Assembly: GCF_022138605.1 (NCBI RefSeq)
Contig: NZ_JACBFS010000001.1
Location: forward strand, 1,236,722 to 1,300,721
Length of the DNA: 64,000 nt
Direction of reading: 5' to 3'
Source: Xanthobacter sp. NM-25
GTDB lineage: Bacteria > Pseudomonadota > Alphaproteobacteria > Rhizobiales > Xanthobacteraceae
In this document: positions 40,739-50,028 of the stretch, piece after piece
How the letters are laid out: each line of letters opens with the position of its first letter
Numbering within the stretch: the first letter of the stretch is position 1
Made by a program: the position numbers and the translations under genes
The notes under the pieces: generated by a model
The model's input: the letters and a program-made list of their open reading frames with translations, nothing else
The model's database searches: none
What the model was told of the DNA's origin: nothing

Positions 40739-42088
40739 TCAGGCGAGGCCCGTTGGCGCCCGCCCCTTGGGAGAGGACTTGATGCCGGCCTGGGCCAAGG
40801 TGCGCTCCAGCAGCTGGCTGTAGATCGGCCGGCCACCGCACCATTGGGCCATCAGATCGGCGGTGACACAGGTCACCATCAGCGGCAGCGCCAGCGCATA
40901 GGAACCGGTGAGCTCCAAGGTCAGCGCCACGCCAACGATGGGCGCCCGCACCGAGGCGGTGAACAGGCCCCCCATGGCGACGATGGCAAACGGCAATGCG
41001 GAGATTCCGGCGTCGGGCAGGATCTGCTCAAGGGCGCCGCCGAAAGCGAAGCCGACGCAGGCGGCCAGGGTGAGGATCGGCGCGAAGATGCCACCGGGCA
41101 CGCCGCTCGAGTAGCTGCCCACCATAGTGAAGAAACGGATCAGGCCCAGCACCAGCAGGCCGGTGACCGCCATGTTCTCGCGCGCCAGCTCAAGGATGAT
41201 GCTCTCCCCGCCGGTGACTGATTTCGGCGCCAGAATGAACAGCGCGCCCACGGCCAGACCGATGGCTGCCGGATAGACGTAGGGGGCATGGGGGAAGCTG
41301 CGCCCATTGAAGTTCACCATGGCCATGATGGCGCCGTTCAAGGCGACGCCGATCACCCCCAGCACGACTCCCAGCAGGAGAAAGGCCGGCAGCAGCTGCA
41401 GCGAGGCGCCGACCACCGGCAGCGGCAGATCCGGGCCGGTGCCACCGATGAGCTGGGTGACCAGGGTCGAGGCGGCGGAGGCGAAAATGACGCCGAGATA
41501 GGTGCGAAACGTGTAGGGAAACTCCTTGTGGGTCTCCTCGATCACGAACAGCACTGCGGCCACTGGCGCGTTGAACGCGCAGGCAAGTCCAGCCGCCGCG
41601 CCCGCCGCCAGCAGGCCGCGCCGCTCCAGCTCGCTGGTGCGGCTGGCTTCCGCCACCGCGGCGGCCGCCGATGCGCCCATATGAATGGTCGGCCCCTCAC
41701 GCCCCAGCACCAGCCCGGAGCCGATGGCGATGAGACCGGCGAAGAACTTCACCGGCAGAACCCGGCGCCAACGCACCTCGCGCAGGCCTTCCATCGCCCC
41801 TTCGATCTCCTGCACGCCGCTGCCACCGGCCTCGGGCGCCACATGCCGCACGATGAATACCGCCACCACCGCACACACCATGGAGATGGCCGCCGCAGCC
41901 GCCACCAGCCACCAGCCATCCACATAGTGCCGCAGCAGCCCAGGCCACAGCACCGCCTGGTCGATGAGAAGGTGGAAGATGGAGCCCACGAAGCCCGCCA
42001 GTGCGCCGGTGAGCACCGCCAGCACCACATAGCGCGCCTCGCCGGGCCGATCGCCGGGCTGGCCCTGCGCCAAAAGATCTTCGTTCAT
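40739..42088 (-). CDS. ClC-family chloride/proton antiporter
   Basis: Inner-membrane anion transporter of 449 residues; ATG 42088 with GAGAGG upstream. Selectivity motifs are all present: GSGVQEIEG, GREGPTIHMG with the gating glutamate, GVPGGIFAP, and PIYSQLLERTL with the central tyrosine. The second glutamate needed for proton coupling is seen in FVIEETHKEF, so it should exchange chloride for protons. No C-terminal CBS domains. Possibly acid-stress related, which would suit the oxalate enzyme nearby, but this is inference. Confidence 0.93.
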   Translation of the reverse strand: MNEDLLAQGQPGDRPGEARYVVLAVLTGALAGFVGSIFHLLIDQAVLWPGLLRHYVDGWWLVAAAAAISMVCAVVAVFIVRHVAPEAGGSGVQEIEGAMEGLREVRWRRVLPVKFFAGLIAIGSGLVLGREGPTIHMGASAAAAVAEASRTSELERRGLLAAGAAAGLACAFNAPVAAVLFVIEETHKEFPYTFRTYLGVIFASAASTLVTQLIGGTGPDLPLPVVGASLQLLPAFLLLGVVLGVIGVALNGAIMAMVNFNGRSFPHAPYVYPAAIGLAVGALFILAPKSVTGGESIILELARENMAVTGLLVLGLIRFFTMVGSYSSGVPGGIFAPILTLAACVGFAFGGALEQILPDAGISALPFAIVAMGGLFTASVRAPIVGVALTLELTGSYALALPLMVTCVTADLMAQWCGGRPIYSQLLERTLAQAGIKSSPKGRAPTGLA

Positions 42089-42478
42089 GCGCCTCTCGCC
42101 ACTCCACCGTCTGTGCTGCCCCACTCGGTCGGCCGGAAGCGGCTGGCACCCCCGATCCGCTCGATCACAGCCGCGTCGTCACTGACAGGACACACTCCCG
42201 AGCGGAGCGCAGAAGACGACTCTCTTGCCCGCGATTGCGCGCCACGCCCAAGTTTGCGGAGCACGGCCCGGATTGCAACACCACCCGCCGCGGAAATCCG
42301 CAAGGTCCAATCCGTGTTCGCCGTGACACGTGCGAGGAGGCCGGGCAAGCTCCCAAACAGGAGCATCCGCCGGGCGACGACGACCGCGCGCCGGAACTTG
42401 ACGAAGAGGCGGGAAGCAGGCAGCCCTGAGAGGTGGGCATCAGCGGTTGCCCATCCCCTCTCTCCAGCCCCGGCCGTC
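42089..42478. other. Intergenic stretch between divergent ClC and MFS genes
   Basis: About 390 bases, no supportable gene. Short open frames on both strands have no motifs. No clear palindromes beyond short ones; promoters for both neighbours must lie here. Confidence 0.5.
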
Positions 42479-43714
42479 ATGCAACCCGCTCCCCTTCCCC
42501 GGCCCGCGCAGGATCGGCCCGCCCTCGCCAGCCCCCTGCTCGCCTGGCAGGTGCTGACGGCTGGCATCTGCGCCCTGGTGCTCACCGTCGGCCTCGCCCG
42601 GTTCGCCTACACACCCATCCTGCCCCTCATGAAGGCTCAGGCCGGGCTGAATGATGCGGCCAGCGGCTGGTTGGCGACCCTGAACTACGCCGGCTACATG
42701 GCCGGCACCCTCTATGCGGCGGTCCTGCACGATGCCCGCCGTCGGCTGCTGCTGTATCGGCTGGCGCTGATCGTGGCAGTGCTGTCCACCGCCGCCATGG
42801 GGCTCACCGTGAACCCCTGGCTGTGGGGCGCGCTGCGCTTTCTCGGCGGCCTCACCAGCGTCGCCGGCATGCTGCTCGGGTCCGGCATGGTGCTGGCGTG
42901 GCTGGTGGAACATGGCCACCGTCCCGAGCTCGGCATTCATTTCGCCGGAATGGGCCTCGGCCTCGCCATTTCCGGGGTTGCCGCGAGCTGGATGGCCGGT
43001 TCGCTGGATTGGAGCAGCCAGTGGCTCGCCCTGGGCGCATTCGGCCTCGTGCTGCTGCTGCCGGCCTGGATCTGGATGCCCGCGGCCCTCCAGCCGCGCG
43101 CCACACCGACGCCGGCCGGCCCGCCGCTCCAACCCGCCGTGAAGGGGGGGCTAGCCATTGGCGACCTGCTCTTGCCGGTCGCCTATTTCTGCGCCGGCGT
43201 GGGCTATGTGGTCACCGCCACCTTCCTGGTGGCGGCGCTGGCGCAGCGGCCGGATGTAGGCGGGTCAGGCAATCTGGTGTGGATCGTGGCGGGCCTTGCC
43301 GCGACTCCCTCGGTGTGGCTGTGGGACCGGGTGGCGCGCGGAACCGGCCAGCTCGGCGCGCTGCAGCTGGCGTATCTGGTGCAGATCGCCTCCTTCGTCG
43401 TTCTGCTGTTCGGCCCAGGGCTTATCGGCGCGCTGCTGGGCGCGATCCTCTATGGTGCCACCTTCATGGGCATTGTCGGGCTGACCCTGGCCTATGCCGG
43501 CCGGCAGGCCCTCGCCAACCCGGCGCGGGCCATGGCCCGCCTCACTTTAAGCTATGGTCTGGGACAAACCGCGGCTCCCGCCGTCGCCGGCTGGCTGGTG
43601 GCCCGCACCGGCGGCTATCAGGCGCCCCTGATCCTCGCCGGCCTCACCATGGCAGCGGGCATCGTGCTGTTGATGCTGCTGGCCCGCCAGCCGGCCCGGC
43701 GGCCCCACGCCTAG
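42479..43714 (+). CDS. YbfB/YjiJ-family MFS transporter
   Basis: 411-residue membrane protein with about 12 hydrophobic segments. GLARFAYTPILPLMKAQAGL followed by GWLATLNYAGYMAGTL is the N-terminal signature of the YbfB/YjiJ branch of MFS. Substrate unknown. It ends nine bases from the convergent Na/Pi transporter gene. Confidence 0.85.
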   Translation: MQPAPLPRPAQDRPALASPLLAWQVLTAGICALVLTVGLARFAYTPILPLMKAQAGLNDAASGWLATLNYAGYMAGTLYAAVLHDARRRLLLYRLALIVAVLSTAAMGLTVNPWLWGALRFLGGLTSVAGMLLGSGMVLAWLVEHGHRPELGIHFAGMGLGLAISGVAASWMAGSLDWSSQWLALGAFGLVLLLPAWIWMPAALQPRATPTPAGPPLQPAVKGGLAIGDLLLPVAYFCAGVGYVVTATFLVAALAQRPDVGGSGNLVWIVAGLAATPSVWLWDRVARGTGQLGALQLAYLVQIASFVVLLFGPGLIGALLGAILYGATFMGIVGLTLAYAGRQALANPARAMARLTLSYGLGQTAAPAVAGWLVARTGGYQAPLILAGLTMAAGIVLLMLLARQPARRPHA

Positions 43715-43723
43715 ACGCGCTCC

Positions 43724-45391
43724 TCAGCCGGCGGCCGGTGTGCCGGCCAAGCGGCTCGGCAGCAATTCTCCGGCGCGGGTAAGCACCGGATAGGCGGCGG
43801 CCGCGACCACGTGGGAGTTGATGAGCTTGAGGTCGCGCACGATGTCGATGTGCAGGAAGCTCGCATCCGCCTGGGCGGCGAGGCCCTGACGCAGCCGATC
43901 GAAGTGCAATTGGGCGGCCTCGCTCTCACTCTCGCGGAAAGCGGACTTCTCCAGCGCCAGCAGGCGCGCGGCCCGCGCGTCCCCGGTCATGAACAGGGAG
44001 GCGGCCAGCCTCACATTGGCCTTCAGCCGCTCCAGCAGCTTCACCAGTTCACCTTCCTCGGCCGATGAGAAGGCGATGCCGCGGCTGAGGCGCTTGGCGG
44101 CGTCGGTCATCAGCCGCCCGCTCACCACATCCGCCGCCTGCTCCATGTTGGCGGCGAAGGCGAGAATCTCGTCCACCCGCCGGCGATCGGCGGGCGCCAG
44201 CTCGTCGGGATCGAGGCCGGCGAGATAGCTGCGGATCTCGCGGTTCAGGCGATCGAGCACATCATCACCACTGCGGCCCTCGGCGATCTGGTGGCGCGCC
44301 CCGCCGATCAGCGCCGCGCGCGCCCGATCGAGCATCTCGTCGAGCGCGTCGGCCAGGCGCAGCGCCTCCCGCGCGGCAGCACCCAGCGCCACCACCGGTG
44401 TATCCCCGGCGGCGGAGGCCAGATAGCGCGGCCGCGCCGGATCCGCCGGATCCTCCCGCGCCGGATACAACCACTCCAGCAGCCGCGCGAAGGGCCCCAG
44501 CACCGGCAGGAAGGCGAGCGCCGTGGCGATGTTGAACAGGGTGTGGAAATCGACGGCGGCCCGCCCCGGGTCCGGCTGCCACCGCACCATGGCCTGGCCG
44601 AGCGGCTCGAGCAGCGCCAGCCCCAGCGCCACACCGGCGCCCCGGTTGATGAGATTGCCGATGGGCAGCCGCATGGCGGTGGGATCCTCCTTGCCCATGG
44701 CCTCCAGCACCGGCGCGATGGCGCTGCCGAGGTTGGCGCCCAACACCAGCGCCAGGGCGGCGTTGGGGGGCACCGCCCCCTGGGCGGCCAGCGACGCGGT
44801 GATGAGCACCACCGCCACGGATGAGTGCACGGCCCAGGTGAGCACCGCCGCCAGCAGTACATCGAGCAGCGGCACGGTGGCCACCGCCCCCAGCAACATG
44901 CGGATGCTGGGGGCATCCTCCAACGGCCGCAGCAGATCCACCAAATGATGGAGCGCAAGCACGATCAGCCCCAGGCCGATGGCGACCCGACCGAGATCCC
45001 GCATGGCGCTGCCGGCACCGCGGCGGAACATGATGAGGCCGGAGAGGATGGCCGCCGGCGCCAGCGCCGTAACATCGAACGACAGCGCCTGAACAATGAG
45101 CGTGGTGCCGATATTCGCGCCCAGCATCACCGCCAGCGCCGGCACCAGCGCCACCAGCCCGGCAGCGGCGAAGCCCGAGACCATCAGCGCCGTGGCGGTG
45201 CTGCTCTGCAGCAGGGTGGTCACCAGGGCGCCGGCGAAGAAGCCCTGCAGCGGTCGCCGCAGCGCCCGGCCGAGAATGACCTTGAGACGGGGCCCCAGCG
45301 CCCGCAGCACGCCGCTCTGCACCATGTGGATGCCCCACAGCAGCAGTGCGGCGAAACCCGCGAGATCGAGCAGGGTCACGGAAAAGCTCAT
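43724..45391 (-). CDS. Na+/phosphate cotransporter family protein with PhoU-like C-terminus
   Basis: 555 residues. The membrane half (1-330) contains two inverted QSS-type repeats: TTLLQSSTATALMVSGFAAA and AVHSSVAVVLITASLAA, typical of NptA/YjbB transporters. The soluble C-terminal part (about 350-540) is helical and PhoU-like. Only 39 bases separate it from the inositol-phosphatase-family gene upstream, so it is probably the last gene of the phosphorus-related minus-strand series. Direction of transport (uptake or export of phosphate) cannot be told. Confidence 0.9.
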   Translation of the reverse strand: MSFSVTLLDLAGFAALLLWGIHMVQSGVLRALGPRLKVILGRALRRPLQGFFAGALVTTLLQSSTATALMVSGFAAAGLVALVPALAVMLGANIGTTLIVQALSFDVTALAPAAILSGLIMFRRGAGSAMRDLGRVAIGLGLIVLALHHLVDLLRPLEDAPSIRMLLGAVATVPLLDVLLAAVLTWAVHSSVAVVLITASLAAQGAVPPNAALALVLGANLGSAIAPVLEAMGKEDPTAMRLPIGNLINRGAGVALGLALLEPLGQAMVRWQPDPGRAAVDFHTLFNIATALAFLPVLGPFARLLEWLYPAREDPADPARPRYLASAAGDTPVVALGAAAREALRLADALDEMLDRARAALIGGARHQIAEGRSGDDVLDRLNREIRSYLAGLDPDELAPADRRRVDEILAFAANMEQAADVVSGRLMTDAAKRLSRGIAFSSAEEGELVKLLERLKANVRLAASLFMTGDARAARLLALEKSAFRESESEAAQLHFDRLRQGLAAQADASFLHIDIVRDLKLINSHVVAAAAYPVLTRAGELLPSRLAGTPAAG

Positions 45392-45430
45392 GACGCACCT
45401 CCTCCCGTGGGCCCCGCTGGCCCGACGCGC

Positions 45431-46267
45431 TCAGGCGCTGGCGCCGCCCAGGATCTCCAGGGCCGCAGCATGAAGCGTGCCATTGGCGGCGGCCACCACC
45501 TGGCCGCGAGACGACAGCGTCAACGGCGCGCCGCTCCAATCGGTGATCACGCCGCCCGCCGCCTCGACCACGGGCACCAGCGCCATGAAATCATAAGGCT
45601 TCAGGTCGGCTTCCACCACCAGGTCCACATGGCCGCTGGCCAGGAGCCCATAGACATAGCAATCCCCGCCGAAACGGCAGAGGCCCACCGCCGCCGCGAG
45701 CCGCGCGAAGGCCGGCGCTTCCACCGCTGAGAACATCTCCGGCGACGTGGAATAGAGACGCGCGGCGGAGAGGGTCTCAACGGTGCTGGTGCGGCATGGC
45801 CGCCCGTTCAGCGCGGTGCCCTGCCCCACCACGCCGACCCAGCGCTCAGCCAGAACCGGCGCCTCGATGACGCCCACCACCGGCGCGCCATCCACCAAAG
45901 CGGCGATCAAGGTTCCGAACAACGGCAGGCCGGTGATGAAACTCTTGGTGCCGTCGATGGGATCCACCACCCACACCACGCGCCGGTCCATGCCGGTGGC
46001 CGCTTCCTCCTCGCCAAGGATGCCATGCGCCGGATCATGGGTGCTGATGGCTTCGCGCAGCGCCCGTTCCACCGCCCGATCGGCAATGGTGACGGGGCTG
46101 TGGTCGGCCTTCCATTCGACGCCGATGGGGCGGCGGAAGTGGGACAGGGCGAGGGGGCGGGCAATCTCGGCCAGAACCTGCGCAAAGCGGCTCAGCTCAG
46201 AGAAATCGGCGCCCGCGGGGGCAGCAGCGAGGGGCAGTTCACGCGTCATGGGCTGACTTTCGGACAT
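45431..46267 (-). CDS. Inositol-monophosphatase-family phosphatase (HisN-like)
   Basis: Mg-dependent phosphatase; 278 residues from ATG 46267 (GAGGCGGGAG upstream), overlapping the end of deoR by 29 bases. Metal site motifs: GILGEEEA, WVVDPIDGTKSFI and the C-terminal D-W-S-G-A-P-L. HisN-type histidinol-phosphate phosphatases look the same, but its place after an Ugp-like importer makes inositol-phosphate or glycerol-phosphate hydrolysis equally possible. Confidence 0.88.
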   Translation of the reverse strand: MSESQPMTRELPLAAAPAGADFSELSRFAQVLAEIARPLALSHFRRPIGVEWKADHSPVTIADRAVERALREAISTHDPAHGILGEEEAATGMDRRVVWVVDPIDGTKSFITGLPLFGTLIAALVDGAPVVGVIEAPVLAERWVGVVGQGTALNGRPCRTSTVETLSAARLYSTSPEMFSAVEAPAFARLAAAVGLCRFGGDCYVYGLLASGHVDLVVEADLKPYDFMALVPVVEAAGGVITDWSGAPLTLSSRGQVVAAANGTLHAAALEILGGASA

Positions 46268-47045
46268 CTCCCGCCTCGACGGGACCGGGCGCGACGAGAA
46301 TCTGCGCATGCTCGAGAGCCTCGCGCACCGGCGGCGGCGGCGGCGCATCGGTGACCAGCACGTCCACCGCCGACCAGTCGCACACCTGGATCAGACCGGG
46401 CTTGGCATATTTCGATGTATCCAGCAGCAGCATCACCTTGTCGGCGAGCGGGATCATGGCGCGCTTGAACTCCATCTCGAACAGATCGAAATCCATGCAG
46501 CCGCGGGCGGGCGAGGCCGCCGCCACCGACATCACGAACAGGCTCGGGGTGAATTGCGAGGCGAAGTCGATGGCGGACGGACCGATGATGGTGCGGTCAT
46601 CGGCCCGCAATTCGCCGCCCGGCAGGATGATGTGGTGCTGGCGCCCCGCCGAGGCGAGAATCTGCGCCACCTCCACCGAGAAGGTGATGGCAGTGAGGCG
46701 GCCGGGACGGGGCGCCAATGCCTGCGCCAGGAAGCAGGCGGTGGAGCTGTTGTCGAGCATGATCGTGGCGTTCTCGTCGATCAGCTCGGCGGCGGCCTGC
46801 GCGATGCGCCGCTTGGCCGCCGCCTGCTCACGCAGGCGCCGCTCGAACGGGGCTTCCCACTCGCTTTCGTTGAGGCGCACGCCGCCGTGGAACTTGTCCA
46901 CCAGCCCGGCCTCGGCCAACGCCTTCAAATCCCGGCGGATGGTCTCGTCGGACACCTGAAAGTGCCCGGCGAGGTCGGTGATGGTGGTGGATCGGCGATC
47001 ATGGAGAAGTTCGACGATCTGCTGCTGTCGCGGGGTCTGGGCCAT
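46239..47045 (-). CDS. DeoR-family transcriptional regulator (GlpR-like)
   Basis: 268 residues from ATG 47045 (CAAGGCAG upstream); a GTG overlapping the previous stop is a possible alternative. N-terminal DeoR helix-turn-helix TITDLAGHFQVSDETIRRDL is followed by KFHGGV and a sugar-phosphate-sensing domain (DNSSTACFLAQAL, then LLLDTSKY). It lies between the ABC ATPase and the phosphatase, so it probably senses a phosphorylated breakdown product of the imported compound. Confidence 0.9.
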   Translation of the reverse strand: MAQTPRQQQIVELLHDRRSTTITDLAGHFQVSDETIRRDLKALAEAGLVDKFHGGVRLNESEWEAPFERRLREQAAAKRRIAQAAAELIDENATIMLDNSSTACFLAQALAPRPGRLTAITFSVEVAQILASAGRQHHIILPGGELRADDRTIIGPSAIDFASQFTPSLFVMSVAAASPARGCMDFDLFEMEFKRAMIPLADKVMLLLDTSKYAKPGLIQVCDWSAVDVLVTDAPPPPPVREALEHAQILVAPGPVEAGDVRKSAHDA

Positions 47046-47059
47046 GGGACTGCCTTGGC

Positions 47060-48136
47060 TCACAAGCGGGGCATGGCGCTGCCGGTGGCGGCATCGAACA
47101 GGCGCACCCGCGCCATGTCGAAATTGAGCCCCACCTCGGCGCCGGCGGGCGGCGCGCTCATCACCGGGGTGCGGGCGACGATGCGGTCCTCCCCCAGGCG
47201 GATCTCGGCGAGGGCCTCGGAGCCGATCAGCTCAGTGCGCTCCACCACGCCGCGGGCCATGGCGGGGGCATCGGCGGCGCCGACGATCACCTCTTCCGGC
47301 CGCACCCCCAGCAGGATCTCGGAGGCCTCCAGCCGCTCCGGCACCCGGGTGTCGAAGGCGGCGTGATGCACCAGGCTGCCTTCGCCATTGGGCTTCAGCG
47401 CGCAGCGCAGCAGGCTCATTTCCGGCGAGCCGATGAAGGTGGCGACGAAGGTGTTGGCGGGGCGCATATAAAGATCCATGGGCGCGCCCACCTGCTGCAG
47501 CCGGCCCTGGGAGAGGATGGCCACCCGGGTGCCCAGCGTCATCGCCTCGATCTGGTCGTGAGTGACATAGATCACCGTCAGGCCCAGCTCCTTGTGCAGG
47601 CGCTTCAGCTCGCCGCGCATGTGGGTGCGCAACTTGGCATCGAGGTTGGACAGGGGCTCGTCGAACAGGAACACCTTGGGCTGGCGCACCAGGGCGCGGC
47701 CGATGGCCACCCGCTGGCGCTCGCCGCCCGAGAGCGCATTGGGCTTGCGATCGAGCAGGTGGGTGATGTGCAGGATCTCCGCCGCCTCGCGGATGCGCTG
47801 GTCGATCTCCTCTTTCGAGAGGCGCGAGGTCTTCAGCAGGCCGAACGCCATGTTGCGATAGGCGGTCATATGCGGGTAGAGCGCATAGGATTGGAACACC
47901 ATGGCGATGTCCCGCTTCTGCGGCTCGGCGTGGGTCACCTCCCGCCCGTCGATGAGCAGGCGGCCGGAGGTGATGTCCTCCAGGCCGGCGATCATCCGCA
48001 GGGTGGTAGATTTGCCGCAGCCCGAAGGGCCCACCAGCACCATGAATTCCTTGTCGGCGATGGCGAGGTCCACCGCGTGCACGGTGGGCCGGCCCGCATA
48101 GGACTTGCTGACGCCCTGAAGAACAACTTCGGCCAT
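47060..48136 (-). CDS. ABC importer ATPase, UgpC/MsmK type
   Basis: 358-residue ATPase of a carbohydrate-type (CUT1) importer. Walker A GPSGCGKST, Q-loop MVFQSYALYPHMT, signature LSGGERQRVAIGRA, Walker B VFLFDEPLSNLD, H-loop VTHD. A C-terminal regulatory OB-like domain begins near residue 240 (LLGVRPEEV). Third position of the importer operon, after the two permeases. Confidence 0.93.
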   Translation of the reverse strand: MAEVVLQGVSKSYAGRPTVHAVDLAIADKEFMVLVGPSGCGKSTTLRMIAGLEDITSGRLLIDGREVTHAEPQKRDIAMVFQSYALYPHMTAYRNMAFGLLKTSRLSKEEIDQRIREAAEILHITHLLDRKPNALSGGERQRVAIGRALVRQPKVFLFDEPLSNLDAKLRTHMRGELKRLHKELGLTVIYVTHDQIEAMTLGTRVAILSQGRLQQVGAPMDLYMRPANTFVATFIGSPEMSLLRCALKPNGEGSLVHHAAFDTRVPERLEASEILLGVRPEEVIVGAADAPAMARGVVERTELIGSEALAEIRLGEDRIVARTPVMSAPPAGAEVGLNFDMARVRLFDAATGSAMPRL

Positions 48137-48147
48137 GCCTAAAACCT

Positions 48148-49035
48148 CTACTTCAGACCCGCGTGCATGAAGCTATCCACGAAGCGGCGCTGGAACACCA
48201 CGAAGAACAGCAGGAGGGGGGAGACCACCACCACGGTGGCGGCCATCAGGCGCGTCCAGTCGGCGCCGCTGTCGGATTTGGCCAGAAGGCCGAGGCCGAT
48301 GGGCAGGGTGCGCACCTGTTCGCTGTTGGTGACGAGGAGCGGCCACATATAGTCGTTCCAGTGGGTCACCACGGCGATGATGGAGAAGGCGATGAGGGTC
48401 GGCTTCACCAGCGGCAGATAGACATGCCAGAGGATGCCGAAGTGCCCGCAGCCGTCGAGCCGGGCGGCGTCGGCCAGCTCGGTCGGCACCTGGCGAAACG
48501 CCTGGCGCAGCATGAAGGTGCCATAGCCGGAGGCGATGAAGGGCACCACCAGCGCCGGCAAGGAGTTCACCAGCCCCAGTTCCCGCACGGTGAGGAAGTT
48601 GGTGATGAAGGTGGCGTAGATGGGGAACATGATCTGCAGCAGGAACAGGGTGAAGAGGATGTTCTTGCCGGGAAAGTTCAGCCGCGCGAAAGCATATGCG
48701 GCCAAGGTGATGGTGATGAGCTCCCCCAGGAGGATGCCGCCCGTGGCGAGGATCGAATTCAGCATGTAGGTGCCGAACGGCGCCACCGCGAGCGCGGCGG
48801 GATAATTGCTGAAGTTCAGCACCGCCGGCAGGAAGCCGGCATTCGGATCGAACACCTCGGTGCGCGACTTGAGGGAGGTGACGACGATCCAGACCAGCGG
48901 GCTGATCCAGAGCAGCATCAGGGGCAGCAGCAAGGCATGCAGCCCGTTGGCCCGGATGACCTTGCGCAGGCTGCGCCAGCGGGGGCCGGAAAAGGCTGGG
49001 GCGGCCATCTCGATGGGATCCTGAAGGGTTGCCAT
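48148..49035 (-). CDS. ABC importer permease, UgpE-like
   Basis: 295 residues from ATG 49035, with six membrane segments. The EAA coupling loop is ELADAARLDGCGHFGILWHV. It belongs to the CUT1 MalG/UgpE class. Just 11 bases from both neighbours: overlaps nothing but is tightly packed in the operon. Confidence 0.92.
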   Translation of the reverse strand: MATLQDPIEMAAPAFSGPRWRSLRKVIRANGLHALLLPLMLLWISPLVWIVVTSLKSRTEVFDPNAGFLPAVLNFSNYPAALAVAPFGTYMLNSILATGGILLGELITITLAAYAFARLNFPGKNILFTLFLLQIMFPIYATFITNFLTVRELGLVNSLPALVVPFIASGYGTFMLRQAFRQVPTELADAARLDGCGHFGILWHVYLPLVKPTLIAFSIIAVVTHWNDYMWPLLVTNSEQVRTLPIGLGLLAKSDSGADWTRLMAATVVVVSPLLLFFVVFQRRFVDSFMHAGLK

Positions 49036-49046
49036 GGTGCGTCCGA

Positions 49047-49949
49047 TCAATGCCCGAGGTAGTGGACCCGGCGACCGAACACCAGCGCGATCAGGCCGAT
49101 GAGTCCGCCGACGAATAGCAACAGGATGTTGGCGAGGGTCGAGGCGTAGCCGATGTCCTGATACTGGAAGCCGTTCTGATAGATGTAGAAGGTCAGAACA
49201 TTGGTGGCGTCGGCCGGGCCGCCCTGGGTCATGACATAGACATAGTCGAAGATCTGATAGGAATGCAGCAGGCCGATGATGACCACGAAATAGAGCGTGG
49301 GCGAAATCAGCGGAATGGTGATGTGGATGAGCCGGTGCCAGGCCGAGACACCATCGAGCTTGGCGGCTTCATAAAGATCCCGCGGCACCAGCTGCAGTGC
49401 CGCCAGCAGGATCAGCATAAAGTAGCCCGAATACTTCCAGATGCTCATGAACATGATGGCTGGCAGCGCCCAGCGGGCGTCATAGAGCCATTCGACCTTG
49501 GGCAGGCCGAGGGCGGCCAGGGCGGAATTGATGGGGCCGTAGCCAGGTGCATAGAGGAACACCCACACCATGCCGGCGGCCACCGAGGGGATCATCACCG
49601 GATAGAAGAAGGCGGAGCGGTAAAAGGTCATGCCGCGCAGCTTGCTGTCGAGGGCGACGGCCAGCAGCAGCGCACAGGCGATGGCACAGGGAATGGTGAT
49701 GAGGGTGTAGAAGACGGTGTTGCCCAGGGACTTCCAGAACAGCTTGTCGGTCCACAGTCGCTCGTAGTTTTCGAGCCCCAGGAAGAAGATCTTGTCCGAA
49801 CCCAGCATCACGTCGTGGAAGCTGAAATAGATGGACCGCACGATGGGCCAATAGGTGAAGGCGGCCAGGAACACGAGGGAGGGCAGCAGCAGGCAATAGG
49901 CGAGCGCGGCTTCCGAGAAGCGGGCGCGGAAGGCGGGACTGATGACCAT
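49047..49949 (-). CDS. ABC importer permease, UgpA-like
   Basis: 300 residues, six membrane segments, N-terminal hydrophobic anchor LAYCLLLPSLVFLAAFTYW. EAA loop is LYEAAKLDGVSAWHRLIHIT. MalF/UgpA class partner of the next permease. A strong hairpin separates it from the binding-protein gene. Confidence 0.92.
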   Translation of the reverse strand: MVISPAFRARFSEAALAYCLLLPSLVFLAAFTYWPIVRSIYFSFHDVMLGSDKIFFLGLENYERLWTDKLFWKSLGNTVFYTLITIPCAIACALLLAVALDSKLRGMTFYRSAFFYPVMIPSVAAGMVWVFLYAPGYGPINSALAALGLPKVEWLYDARWALPAIMFMSIWKYSGYFMLILLAALQLVPRDLYEAAKLDGVSAWHRLIHITIPLISPTLYFVVIIGLLHSYQIFDYVYVMTQGGPADATNVLTFYIYQNGFQYQDIGYASTLANILLLFVGGLIGLIALVFGRRVHYLGH

Positions 49950-49992
49950 GGCCGGGCCTCGATGGGCTGCGCGTCAGCACAGGTTTGTGGGA

Positions 49993-50020
49993 GCCTGCGC
50001 CCGGCGAGCCGGGCGCAGGC
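49993..50020 (-). promoter_or_regulatory. Strong intercistronic hairpin after the binding-protein gene
   Basis: GCCTGCGCCCGGC and GCCGGGCGCAGGC form a perfect 13-bp inverted repeat with two bases between (about 12 bp after opening the loop). It lies nine bases after the binding-protein stop and about 43 bases before the UgpA-like start. Such hairpins commonly raise binding-protein mRNA over downstream permease mRNA. Confidence 0.7.
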
Positions 50021-50028
50021 GAAGCTGG